Below, piece by piece: positions 19,365-28,774 of a stretch of 35,807 bases of DNA. The position numbers and the translations under genes are program-made. The DNA comes from Entophlyctis helioformis (lineage: Eukaryota; Chytridiomycota; Chytridiomycetes; Chytridiales; Chytriomycetaceae). The DNA is taken from the NCBI GenBank assembly GCA_025526915.1, contig JAHLKH010000230.1, positions 1-35,807 on the forward strand, read 5' to 3'. Positions within the stretch are counted from its first letter, which is position 1, and each line of letters opens with the position of its first letter. The notes beneath the pieces are model-generated. The model worked only from the letters and a program-made list of their open reading frames with translations, ran no database searches and had not been told where the DNA came from.

Positions 19365-20653
19365 ATGCAGGCTGACCGCAACACACCAACGTCGTTTGCC
19401 GTGCTCGGGGCAGGGCTGATTGGCTGCTACGTGGCTGCGCGGCTGCTGCATGCGGGACACACGGTGCATCTCATTGGCCGGCCGTCGCTGCAGGCCAAGC
19501 TGGCACGCACCGGCGGTCTCTCCTTCTCGTCCATCTCGCAGCCGACGCCAATTGTTGTGCCGCACGACCGCTTCAAGGTGTATGCCTCGCTGGCGGACAT
19601 GGCTGCCGACGGCGCGGCTGCCGACCATGTGCTCGTGACGCTCAAGCGGGTGTCGTTTGTGGCTGCGCTCGAGGACTTTGCGGCTGCGCTATCGGCTGCC
19701 GGTGCTGATGCTGATGCTGATGCTGATGCTCGTCGTCGGCTGCCGTCGTCGTTTGTGACGCTCATGAACGGACCCAATCCACGCGTCGAGTTCCAGCGTG
19801 TTTTGCCGCAGGCCCAACTGACTGTCGGCATGGTACGAGTGCTTGCCGTCGTGATCATGCCATGCCATGACTCGCATCTGCACCTATTCATCCGTCTCTC
19901 GGCTGCTCAAACACACACATGCATATGCACCAGTGGCCCTTTAATGTCGTTGAAGTGTCTGACGGCGTGTTCCACCAGAGCGTCCAGAGCACGGCGATCG
20001 AGCTGCAAGACACACCGACAGGCATCCAGCTCGCATCCGTGCTGGAACACGCCGGCATCCCCACACACACGACAGCAGACATATCCGCCGTGCTGTACGG
20101 CAAGATGCTGCTCAATCTCAACAACGCGGTCAATGCGCTCGCTGCCATGCCGCTCCGCCAGCAGCTGCGCTCCTACGACTACCGATGCATCACATCGCGG
20201 TGCATGCACGAGACGCTGGTCGTGTTCCACGCTGCGGCGATCGTGCCCGTACCGCCCCTCCCCAATATCCCTGTCGCCGTCATGCCGTGGGTGCTCGTGT
20301 TGCCGGATGCCATCTACAGCATCGTCGCGCGATCGTCGCTCGATATGGATGAGATGGCCGTGACGTCCATGCACCAGGACCTCCAACACGGCCGGCGCAC
20401 GGAGATAGCGTACCTGCAGGGCCACATTGCCGACCTTGGACGCCAGACCGGTGTCGACACGCCTGTCTGTGATGCCATTGTCCATCTCGTGCGCCAAGCT
20501 GAGCAGCGCAATGCCGACATGCTGGCTTCTGGCCGACCTTGTACCATGCACCGATACTCTCCCCAAGAGATGGAGGAGGCGGTTGATGATGGCCGTTCTC
20601 CGAAAGCGTCGTCGACCTCGCTGTCTTGGACACCATGGATCGGATGGTTATGA
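19365..20653 (+). CDS. Ketopantoate reductase family protein (ApbA/PanE)
   Basis: NADPH-dependent reduction of 2-dehydropantoate to pantoate (CoA pathway) is the family reaction. Exons 19365..19832 and 19934..20653 (395 aa); donor GTACGA, acceptor gcaccag, phase 0, giving the smooth join LTVGM/WPFNVVEVSDGVF. Residues 11-40 are a Rossmann nucleotide-binding motif (AVLGAGLIGCYVAARLLHAG, GxGxxG at 15-20). The C-domain signature VLYGKMLLNLNNAVNAL includes the conserved catalytic Lys (about K213) and Asn. The C-terminal ~70 residues keep helices of the family (QGHIADLGRQTGVDTPVCD, the substrate-side end). An Asp-Ala dipeptide run (about 112-121) is an insert. Substrate could differ from ketopantoate in some fungal paralogues. 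Confidence 0.85.
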
Positions 20654-20683
20654 CCCACGTCACTTGGCATCATAAAATACACT

Positions 20684-20731
20684 GTACAAACGAGGCGGGT
20701 ATGGCCGGTTAAGCAAATGACGTCGCATCTA
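20684..20731. repeat. 48-bp dispersed repeat, copy 1
   Basis: Begins gtacaaacgaggcgggtatg. It matches 25210-25257 at 43 of 48 positions without gaps, in the same orientation. It lies between the ketopantoate-reductase stop and the stop of the three-helix gene. Confidence 0.8.
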
Positions 20732-20732
20732 A

Positions 20733-21282
20733 TCAGATTGCATCGACCTCCTTCTTGTCCGGCTCTTTCTGGTTGTCGCCGCCGCCTGGTGCTTGACTGA
20801 CGGCATTGCTGGGGCGAGTACTGCGCATGTTGCGACGGAACGCTTCCGTGAGACCCTCCTCGTCTGCTGCTTTGGTCAGCCGGGCGATCTTGGCGCGCAG
20901 AGCAAGCAGTAGGATAGTGAAGCAGATGCAGAGTGCCCACAGGTCCACGCCACAGAGCACGTATTTGCTCGCGGTGTCTTTCCGCCTGCATGTCAGTCTC
21001 TCTCTCTCTCTTGTCCACTGCACAACCACACTGCATCGCACGCGATCGCTGCTTACAGTAGATCTGAGACACGAGCACAATGAGACCGCCGCCTGCTGCG
21101 ATGAGCGTGAGCCGCACTGATGTCATCTCAACAGAGTAGTATGTGGAGCGTCTGGCGTAGATCATGACCGTGCCAATGAAGAACAGCAGGTACAGCGATC
21201 CGGTGATGCCGATGCCCAGTGTGTACGCTGGCGACCATGCATTGGTTGTGCGCCAGTCTGAACGCACATAAAGCGACGACAT
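20733..21282 (-). CDS. Three-helix membrane protein, possibly a truncated 7TM gene
   Basis: Exons 21282..21057 and 20977..20733 (156 aa), 79-nt intron (donor GTAAGC, acceptor ggaaag, giving QIYYTASKYV). Helices: YTLGIGITGSLYLLFFIGTV, VRLTLIAAGGGLIVLVSQIY and YVLCGVDLWALCICFTILLL, then a charged tail (RAKIARLTKAADEEGLTEAF) and a Lys/Asp-rich end. The order and the Cys/Trp positions in helix 3 recall the first half of fungal 7TM proteins of the RGS-receptor type, but the gene stops after helix 3. A Ty3-type fragment begins about 100 bp upstream, so the gene may be a remnant. It may equally be a genuine three-helix protein. Function unknown. Confidence 0.5.
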
Positions 21283-21382
21283 GCTTGCTGTGTTGGTGAC
21301 TCTCTGGCCAAGTGCGTGTTTGGCCACGTCATCGCTTTCCGTCGCGTCCAGACTGCAGAGACTCGCCAACAGACACAGCACA

Positions 21383-22870
21383 GAGCGCCGTCCAGAAGGC
21401 AGACAGGAAGCGAGCGTCGCGGTCCGAGACAATAGACGACGGCAGACCGTGGCCAGCAAGCACCCATCGGTTGAGGAACAGCGCGGCAAGATCCTCGGCA
21501 GTCGCATCGCGTCGCGCCGGCACGCACTTGACAAGCTTTGTCAGGCGATCCACAACCACAAACACATCGTCGTTGCCCTCGTCCGACATGGGCAGCAAGG
21601 CAACGTCGCAGGCCACAGACTGGAAGCGGTCGGCAGGGATGGGCAGCGGGTGCAGCAGACCGGCAGGCGCCTGCGTCGACGAGTTGAACCGCTGGCAGGC
21701 GTCGCACGAGCCCACAAAGCGGCCGACCGACGCAGCCATGTCCGGCCAGTAGTAGTGCGCACGCAGACGGCCGTATGTTCGTTCGCGGCCCTGGTGGCCG
21801 GCATGGGCCGGCTCGTGGTACGAGGTGAGCAGGTCGGTGCGCACTTGACCCTCTGGGATGTACATGCGACCCTCGTAGAACCACAGGCCGTCGACCAGCT
21901 CGAGCTTGGCTGCCAACTGACGCTCGTGTGCAGCAGCATCAGCAGGATTGGCCTTCCAGCGAGCGACGTTGAGCAGGAACGGGTCGGCAGCAAACAGCGG
22001 GCGGATGCGAGCAGTGATGCCAGAGGTGACCGTCGTCAGGGCAGACACTTCAACCGTCGAGCGGCATCGAGCGCAGTGCGGGGCAACAGTCACATGGCGC
22101 GACAGCATGTCAGCCAGGTGGTTCTCACCGCCCTGGATGTACTGGACGGTCGCATCAAACTCCTGCAGCTCCATGATCCAGCGAGCCTGGCGGTACAACA
22201 GCTTGGGCTGCGTCGAGATCCAGCGCAGCGATGCATGGTCGGTGTGGATGGTGAAGTGCACACTGAGCAGGTAGTGCCGGTACTTGTCGCAGGTGTCCAC
22301 GATTGCCAGCATCTCGCGCTCGTGGGTCGGGTAGTTGCGTTCCGCATCATTGAGCTTGCGCGAGTAGAACGAGACCGGATGGATCTTGGCCGTGCCGTCC
22401 GCATCAACATGCTTCTGGCCAATCCAGCCACCAATGGCAAACTCGGATGCGTTCACACAGCTATGATCCAGTCCCTGCACAAGCACGTCTGCCCTGACAC
22501 GATGGAGTGCACTGTCCTTGAGCTGCTTCTTGACCATTGTGCACTCCAAGCCATCAAGCATCTGCGCAAGCACTCCAAAGTCAAGGCCAAGGAGCAGGAT
22601 CTGATGGATATGGTCGATGCCCAGCAGTATGGCATTGTCATGTGGCTGGAGAATGTCACGCAACCCTCTTCTGAGGATGTCAACAGGATGGTCAGGTCTG
22701 TGCGTCCTTGGATGCTGCTGCCATCCCGAGCTGATTGAGGACACTTGCGCACTGAGAGACCGGCGTGTGCCAATAGGCCTCTTGAATGGCATCGAGTTGA
22801 CCATCATGGAGGTCCAAGGCAAAGAACAGCTCGTGCGCATGTGGATGTGTAATGGATGTAGGATAGTCAC
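21383..22870 (-). mobile_element. Truncated Ty3/gypsy-type retrotransposon pol fragment
   Basis: One frame stays open on the minus strand through most of this stretch. In order: a degenerate end of the reverse transcriptase region (to about 22560); the RNase H tether and domain (FAIGGWIGQKH, PVSFYSRKLNDAERNYPTHE, FTIHTDHASLRWI, QGGENHLADMLSRH); a chromatin-independent linker; the integrase zinc-binding HHCC region (HEPAHAGHQGRERTYGRLR, YYWPDM, CDACQRF); and part of the integrase core with its first two acidic residues (ACDVALLP, VSDRDARFLSAFW). The third catalytic Glu, the C-terminal integrase part, gag, protease, most of RT and both LTRs are missing. It is a dead fragment lying between the three-helix gene and the LRR gene. 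Confidence 0.85.
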
Positions 22871-22903
22871 TTGAATACATTCACAAGCAGTATTGGCTTC
22901 GAT

Positions 22904-24914
22904 TTACAGAGGCGTCATGGCAATGGAATCAGACTGAGCAGCGGTCATGGCAGGCTTTCTTGCTCTGTTGCGATAGACCATGGCAACCTTGACGATGACT
23001 GCAAGGACAATCACACAGCCGAGCACAATCGAGATGATGCTTTGTATTCCCAAAGGCTTTGGTGGCTCTGCCACTGTCAATAGAACACCAAGGACGTGTC
23101 AGTGTTTTGGCTTATTGCCAGGCATGCGATGGTGAGCATGGCGTGGCGTACCTTTCATGCACAGACTGGCAACGTTCTCATTCGTGAAAGTGATGCTTGT
23201 GTTGCGAGTGTCGCATTCGTCGCTACTACCAGCTCGCATGTTGAGGTTGGTCCTGCCTTCAAGCTTTGGATTGTTGTAGAGTCGCCTGTTGTGAGGATGC
23301 GAGTCAGCATTGAGGCGCTTGCCATGGCACCTAGAGTGGGACGGCGACTTACAGAAGCTCCAATGTCTTGCCATCCAACGCTGCCGACACGTTTCCTGAC
23401 AGCTGGTTGTTCTCGAGTGACCTGTACATTCATCCAGCAAGAGTGGTTAGTGCATGGCATGCGAATACACCAAGACTGCCGTTCAAGTTGATGACTTACA
23501 GATATCTGATACTCGACAGGTTTCTGAAGGATGCTGGGATTGGGCCAGTCAGCTGGTTGTTGCCCATATAGCTGCATTCAGCCAACACTGTGGTTAGAAT
23601 ATCATGTGAATGCAATGCCGTGAGTGCAGCATGGAACTGATACAGTGACTTACAGGCTAAAAAGCCGCAACTGGCCCATAGAGTCGGGGATTGGGCCAGT
23701 CAGCTGATTATTGCTCAGATCTCTGCATGCCAGTGCGTCAGCCATGCAGCATCGCACGATCCAAATGCGATTGAAATGTTGTGCATTTACAGGCTGCTGA
23801 GGTATGGAAGACGACCAATGAACTCTGGGATGCTGCCCGAGATGCGATTGTCACCAGCAAAGCTTGCAAGGCAGGACCATGAATGTCAGCCAACCATGCA
23901 TGCTATACAGTTGATGGATCCGAGATGCATTTGTTTGCTTACACCATGGTCAGGTTTGTGCATCTGACCACGCCATCAAGCGTGCCAGTGAAGCTGTTGT
24001 TGTTAATGTCCCTGTGCAAGCAAAGCATAATGCCGTCAGCTTCAACCAACGCCCAGTCGTGGCCAGCGGCATGCATCCAACTTGCAGTCTGTACAGCTTT
24101 GGGAGAGCAGGCAGTGCCGACAGATCCGAGGCAAACTGATTGTATGACAAGTCACTGTTTGGATGGTCAGCAAGAAGATTGTCCAGACTGCTGCTCAGAT
24201 GGACTCACAGGTAGGTCAACATGGTCAAGGGCTTGAGGACATCGAGCGAGCCAGAGAGTGCATTGTCAGCAAGATCCCTGCTCATCGACATTGTGCGAGT
24301 CAGCAGCGGATCTGACTGGTTGCGAATGTGGCCAGTGCACAAGCACAACTTACAGGGATTCAAGAGAGGCCATGTTGCCAAGAGCAGCTGGAATGCTTCC
24401 ATTAAGTCTGTTAAAGGAGAGCTGCAGAAACTTCAGCATTGTCAGGTTGCCAAACGATGCTGGGATACTGCCCGACAGCAGGTTGAAAGAAAGGTCCAAT
24501 GAAGTCAGCTTGGCCAGGTTGCCAAGCGATGCTGGGATGCTGCCTGTCAGATTGCTGCTCACTTGCCTGCAGTGAGGTGCGAGGGTGAGTGGATATCAAC
24601 AGCAGAGATGAGCTGGCACGACTCACAGCGAGACAAGCTCAGTGAGCAATCCAAGCGACTCCGGCAGTGGGCCGGTCAGCTTGACACTTCGCAGAAAGCT
24701 GCGACGGTTCACCAAGCAAGTGGCGTTCAAGCGGTGGTCAGCAAGGAGAGCCAGATGAGAGCAAGGCGGCAACTACACACAAGCTGGTCACTCTGTTGTT
24801 GGTGCACTCGACTTGAAGAATCTCGGTATGTGTAGAGATGCAGCAGTTGGGGATATTGGCAAAGACCGACGGGAACGCCTGGGTCAGAACAGCGCAGTCT
24901 GCAGGTGCACTCAT
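22904..24914 (-). CDS. Leucine-rich-repeat single-pass membrane protein, 12 exons
   Basis: Exons (minus, 5' to 3'): 24914..24781, 24698..24627, 24566..24354, 24277..24209, 24154..24086, 24011..23943, 23862..23791, 23722..23654, 23571..23500, 23421..23353, 23285..23152 and 23073..22904; 403 aa. Introns are 54-82 nt, all phase 2 except the last (phase 1). The first exon is a Cys cap (ADCAVLTQAFPSVF, CC, ECTNNRVTS). Then come about eleven plant-type LRRs of 23-24 residues (NNQLTGPIPASFRNLSSIRY, SNLTGSIPASLGNLAKL), a Cys-containing C-cap, one transmembrane helix (IISIVLGCVIVLAVIVKVAM) and a short Arg/Lys tail with no kinase. Outside-facing LRRs suggest adhesion or recognition. No signal peptide is visible after the ATG at 24914, so an upstream exon may exist. 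The intron after the fifth exon begins GC, not GT. Confidence 0.8.
24012..24085 (-). other. GC-AG intron in the LRR gene
   Basis: Read on the minus strand, the exon ends ...agact and the intron starts gcaagt and ends gcacag. Frame and 69-nt exon length are exactly kept, so this is a GC-AG intron with an otherwise perfect donor. Confidence 0.75.
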
Positions 24915-25824
24915 GTCGCCAAGTTGGTGGGCTGAGTGCAGCAGGCGGCGGCGTCTTTTTGAGCGATTTGGTCCGAGCAGCCAAGCACATGACAGCCAAG
25001 CACCCGTTTTTGGGGCTCATCCAATTGGATTGAGGGCATGCTCAAGGCATAGGCTGGCGATCTCTGCGGCGGCATTTGGCGAGTTGGATCCAGAGGCTCC
25101 GTTGATGATGCAAGCAGCAGCAGGACGTCTTCTCCCGGACGTCCGCCAAGGCGTGCGATGCATATTGCCGCGTCTGGTACAGTATAAACGTGTCGTCACG
25201 CTGCGAAGCGTACAAACGCGGCGGGTATGGCCGTTTAAACAAATGACATTGCATCTAAGCACGTTGTATCACGTCACATTACAACGCATTCATTGCATCA
25301 CATCCCATTCGTTTCATCACATCTCATCTCATGCCGGCTGCTCTTTGCTCCTTGCGTTTGCCTTTGTCTCCACGTATGTCTCCACGATTGTCTCCACATG
25401 TAAGAGGCGTCTGTGAGGCGTCTGTGAGGCGTCTGGCGCGTTGGAGAGCTGGCTGACAGGCCCTACACGCTCTCTACTCGCTCGATGCGGGAAATGCAGA
25501 GACCACAAGTCTAGGTCGACGCCAGGCGATAGACACGGTGGATATGGCATCCCACTCTGAGCATCTGGGTCTGGGCTGCGCTGTTTGGCGCGTGCGCTGT
25601 TGACAGGCGTCTCGAGAGGTGTTTTCCAATTCCGTCGTCTTGCCAATATTCTGGCTCGCTGGATTGGCTGCTGCTGCTGCCGAGCCAAGAATTGGGGGCA
25701 GGCAGGCCGGGTCCATGCTTTTGGAGCTGCTCACGGTCGCGCAGGCAGATATGCGTGCGACTGGCAGCGCATACTGGAGCAGCACCGCCACAAGACACTG
25801 CTGCTACTGCTGCTGCAGGTGCAG
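24915..25824. other. Gene-poor stretch upstream of the LRR gene
   Basis: Should contain the LRR promoter and perhaps a missing 5' exon. It holds the second 48-bp repeat (25210-25257) and CATCACATCTC/CTCCACG-type repeats (25265-25400). An open stretch at about 25619-25780 (LLELLTVAQADMRATG) may belong to an upstream exon of the next gene. I see no complete gene. Confidence 0.4.
25210..25257. repeat. 48-bp dispersed repeat, copy 2
   Basis: Begins gtacaaacgcggcgggtatg; 43 of 48 identical to 20684-20731. A gtataaac string lies about 25 bp upstream. Together the copies flank the block holding the three-helix gene, the pol fragment and the LRR gene. Confidence 0.8.
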
Positions 25825-26558
25825 ATGCAGGCCGTGAGAGCAGCCAAACAGCTCGACCAGAGAGCGCTGCTGAATGCGTTGGTGCGTGAATGCGTGAGGG
25901 CGTGAATGCGTGAGGGCGTGAGGGCGTGAGGGCGTGAGGGCGTGAATGCGTGAATGCGTGAGAACGGTGTTTTCAGAAGCAACGGCGGAGTTCTGCTTGG
26001 GCAGGAGCAGCGCAGGAGCAGCGCAGCATTGGCGGGGCGAGTCGGTACGCATGCAGCGGCCGTCTGTCGTGTCCATCTTGGCCACGGCCGTCAGGACAGA
26101 AGCGGCAGTCGGCCTGTGTAGACTGCGGCCTGTCCCGCTCGCCGTTGTTGCTCGTGTCGCTCGTGTCGCTCGTCGCTGGCTGGTGGATGCGCATTGGGCG
26201 TCGGCGGCTTCGGACGTATCTGTGGCATCTGTGGCGTCTCGACCCAGCGCCACGGCGAGTATTCTGCTCGTGCAGGTCGGCTCTCGAAGCAGTTGCTTCT
26301 GTGCCGGGGTGCTTATACGTCGGCTTCACTGCCTGTCAACTGGCAGTTGCCAATATCCAAGCGCTTTCGCATGCCCGTCTCGCACAGGCCGCTGTGTCGA
26401 GAGCATTGGTGGGGCCGAATAAGCGACGCATGGATAGGCAGCAGGCGGAGTTGGCTGTCGTGCTGCTCATGGCCAACTCCGATTTGCTGCGTCAGGAGTT
26501 GTCGATTCCGGTGGCGTGGGTCTGGCGGCCGTGGAGGGCAGGGAGAGCAGGGCGTTGA
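25825..26558 (+). CDS. Tentative small spliced gene, helical product of unknown function
   Basis: Minimal model: 25825..25881, 25977..26044, 26095..26275 and 26388..26558, 158 aa. Phases agree at all junctions (0, 2, 0); donors are GTGCGT, GTACGC and the weaker GTCGGC; acceptors are ttttcag, cgtcag and gcacag. The product reads MQAVRAAKQLDQRALLNAL, then an Ala/Gln-rich stretch, a Val/Ala/Arg-rich helix, and QQAELAVVLLMANSDLLRQE at the end. Helical, no recognised domain, no signal peptide. Coding may start further upstream (RILEQHRHKTLLLLLLQ is in frame from about 25765), and the last exon might instead splice on to 26612 or beyond. The evidence is only splice-site consistency and plausible composition. 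Confidence 0.35.
25882..25965. repeat. GCGTGA(A/G)(T/G) heptamer array
   Basis: About eleven tandem 7-bp units, gcgtgaat or gcgtgagg in register, filling most of the first intron of the tentative gene. One unit directly supplies the GTGCGT donor context. Confidence 0.85.
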
Positions 26559-27303
26559 GAGGCGCGTGGCCGTGGTGTGGCTGGACGTGACGTGACGTCC
26601 GCGCGTGGATTGCAGATGAAATGCTCGGCAATGGCAGGAGGCTCGCGTCAAATCAGCCCGCACTCCCACGCCTGCAAGCAACCATGCGCGTCGTGATCGG
26701 AGATTGTGGAGAGCAGCTGGTGGAAAGCAGCTGTTTGTGGGGGACGGTTGTGGCCGAATGCAGATCCCTGTCGTGGAACAATTCGGCTGTTAGGATGACG
26801 ACGCGGTGGAGAGAGGACAGTGGGGAGAGCGCAGTGGAAAGAGTGTGGTGAAGAGAGCACGGTGGAGAGAGCGCGGTGGAAAGAGCGCGATCGAGAGAGC
26901 ACGGTGGAGAGATGCAGATCTGCAAACAATAGTCTCGCCACTGCGGTGATGCAAAGGAGCAGCCGGTCCTTATCCACGTCTGCTTTGCAAGCCGGCGTGG
27001 AACAAAAATGAATTGGGATGCAGATCGGCGGCTCTGGTCCGCATGGCTGCGTTTGTCTCGCGTACAGGCGAGTGAGCGTGCATGCAGAGACAGCGAGCCA
27101 GCAAAGCCGAGGCAATTGGGGAGATGCGGAGGAATCGGCATCGCCATGATGCGCAGACAGCAACTGGCCGTTCACAGATTCAGTCACTGTTTGAGCGTCA
27201 TGGCGTTGCACGGCGACATGTTATGGATAAATGTTGGATAGTAGGGCGAACGCAGAGGGTGGAGAGAGTGGAGAGAATGACCGCAAGCCCTGCAGCTTTG
27301 CGT

Positions 27304-27428
27304 GCTGCTTCGCGAACTGCTTCGCGAACTGCTTCGCGGACTGCTTCGGGTGCAGCTTCGGGTGCGGCTTCGCGAACCGCTTTGTGTGCTGCTGGTTGTG
27401 TGCTGCTTCGCGAACTGCTCGCGAACTG
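27304..27428. repeat. 12-bp array (GCTTCGCGAACT)n
   Basis: About nine degenerate units. Each perfect unit contains the palindrome ttcgcgaa. On the minus strand it reads as AKQF or REAV peptide repeats in two frames, a property of the 12-bp period. Confidence 0.85.
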
Positions 27429-28140
27429 CTGGTTGGGCGATTGGCCACTTTCTTGGCCTTTCCAGCTGATGTGGTCTCGCTTCAACAACCGCAGCAGCCT
27501 CAACCGCAAGACAGACTGGAGCGTCTCGCGCTCATCTGCCTGGGTGAAGCGACCCAGCGCGTTGGCAACTCGGCATCTGCATCGGCACAGGCGGCAATGG
27601 CCGTGTCGGGGTCGGCGTTAGCGGCGGGATGCTCTTTGGGACACTGTGACCAACAGGAAGCAGCACTTACCGGCCGGCCGAGCAGAGACCAACGGTGGTA
27701 GCGTGAGTGGTATTGAATACCGCGCAGCCGTGCCTGGTCTGGGGAGGTCTGGACTGGGGAGGTACCCGTCGACACGACCGTCGTGGGCACACAGCCGAGC
27801 AGACAGCCGTGGACCCGTCGGCGGGTTGCACGGACAGACCGACGGCCTGCCTGCCTGCAAGGGTCGGGCGAAGCCAGACATGATTCCCGCCCGGTGATTC
27901 GCCGCAATTGCGAGCGAGCGAGCGAGCGGCACTGCGGAGCTTGTCGCGCTGGCTGTGGGCGGTCGGTGCGGGTCGGGTCACGACCGAGATGCGGACAAAA
28001 GGCAATGGTGCATGGGCAGGTCAGCACTCGCTTGCAGGCATTGAGAGTCTCCTTACCCCCTGGTTCAAGCTCGCAACAGAGGCTGGCGGAACGGAGCAGC
28101 AACCTCCGCCGTTGGCTCGACCCACTTGGGCCGGCTGGCC

Positions 28141-28212
28141 GGCGTCTGGCGTCTGGCGTCTGGCGTCTGGCGTCTGGCGTCTCGCGTCTGGCATCTGGCG
28201 GCTGGCGTCTGG
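28141..28212. repeat. 7-bp array (GGCGTCT)n
   Basis: About ten units of ggcgtct with few variants. Because 7 is not a multiple of 3, all frames read repeats of period 7 residues such as PDARRQT, which should not be taken for protein. Confidence 0.9.
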
Positions 28213-28774
28213 AAGCTTGTTGGGCCGCTGCGAGTGCGTGAGAGAGAGACCGGAGCAGCCAGAGCAGCGGCCGGGGCGAGGGCCAGGGTGAAGGCACGAC
28301 GAGGGTGTCTGAGTTGGTGGCGCTTGTGCCGCCAGATATTCTTGTCGTTGTGGAAAGTTTGGAAAGACCGCTTTGGGTTGAACACGTTCAGCACGATCTG
28401 CACAACTCGAAAATGGTGGCGCCGGCACGAGGGACACAAGCACTGTCGCCCTTGTACAGCAGACCTGCCTGTGATTTGCCACAACGGCAAGCTAGAGAGC
28501 AAGCGATATTGATGCTGGCCGTGGGCGATGGTACTGGCCGAGCTTACAATGCCGTCTGTCTGACAGAGCTATGCCCGTGTCCTTGTCGCGTGTCATCATG
28601 GATCATTCAGCCCACAAAGCCACCAACCAGCTCCCAAAAAACTCCGAATAAATGTGCCCCAGGTTGGCATGAATTGACGGCCCGACTTGGTGCTTCGATA
28701 ACCCTTGCCCCAACTAAATCTTTCGCCATCGCTCCCACCGTTCCATTTTTCGCGGCAACCACTCTCGGTCGACC

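Larger units (their letters stand above)
26559..28774. other. Unassigned repeat-rich region
   Basis: No gene I can support over 2.2 kb. Contents: GGTGGAGAGAGC-type repeats (26810-26915), short open stretches on either strand without domains, a 12-bp array (27304-27428), a 7-bp array (28141-28212), and an open plus frame at 28305-28600 containing VALVPPDILVVVESLERPLW that has a coding look but no recognisable start or domain. A decayed gene is possible. Confidence 0.4.

Noticed and set aside
22692..22880. FFALDLHDG as an intact reverse-transcriptase start
   Set aside because: Only a short resemblance; the catalytic YxDD region is not recognisable and the frame does not continue, so I treat it as degenerate at best.
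28021..28482. Minus-strand protein with PDARRQT repeats
   Set aside because: The repeats arise in every frame from the 7-bp GGCGTCT array; no start context or domain.
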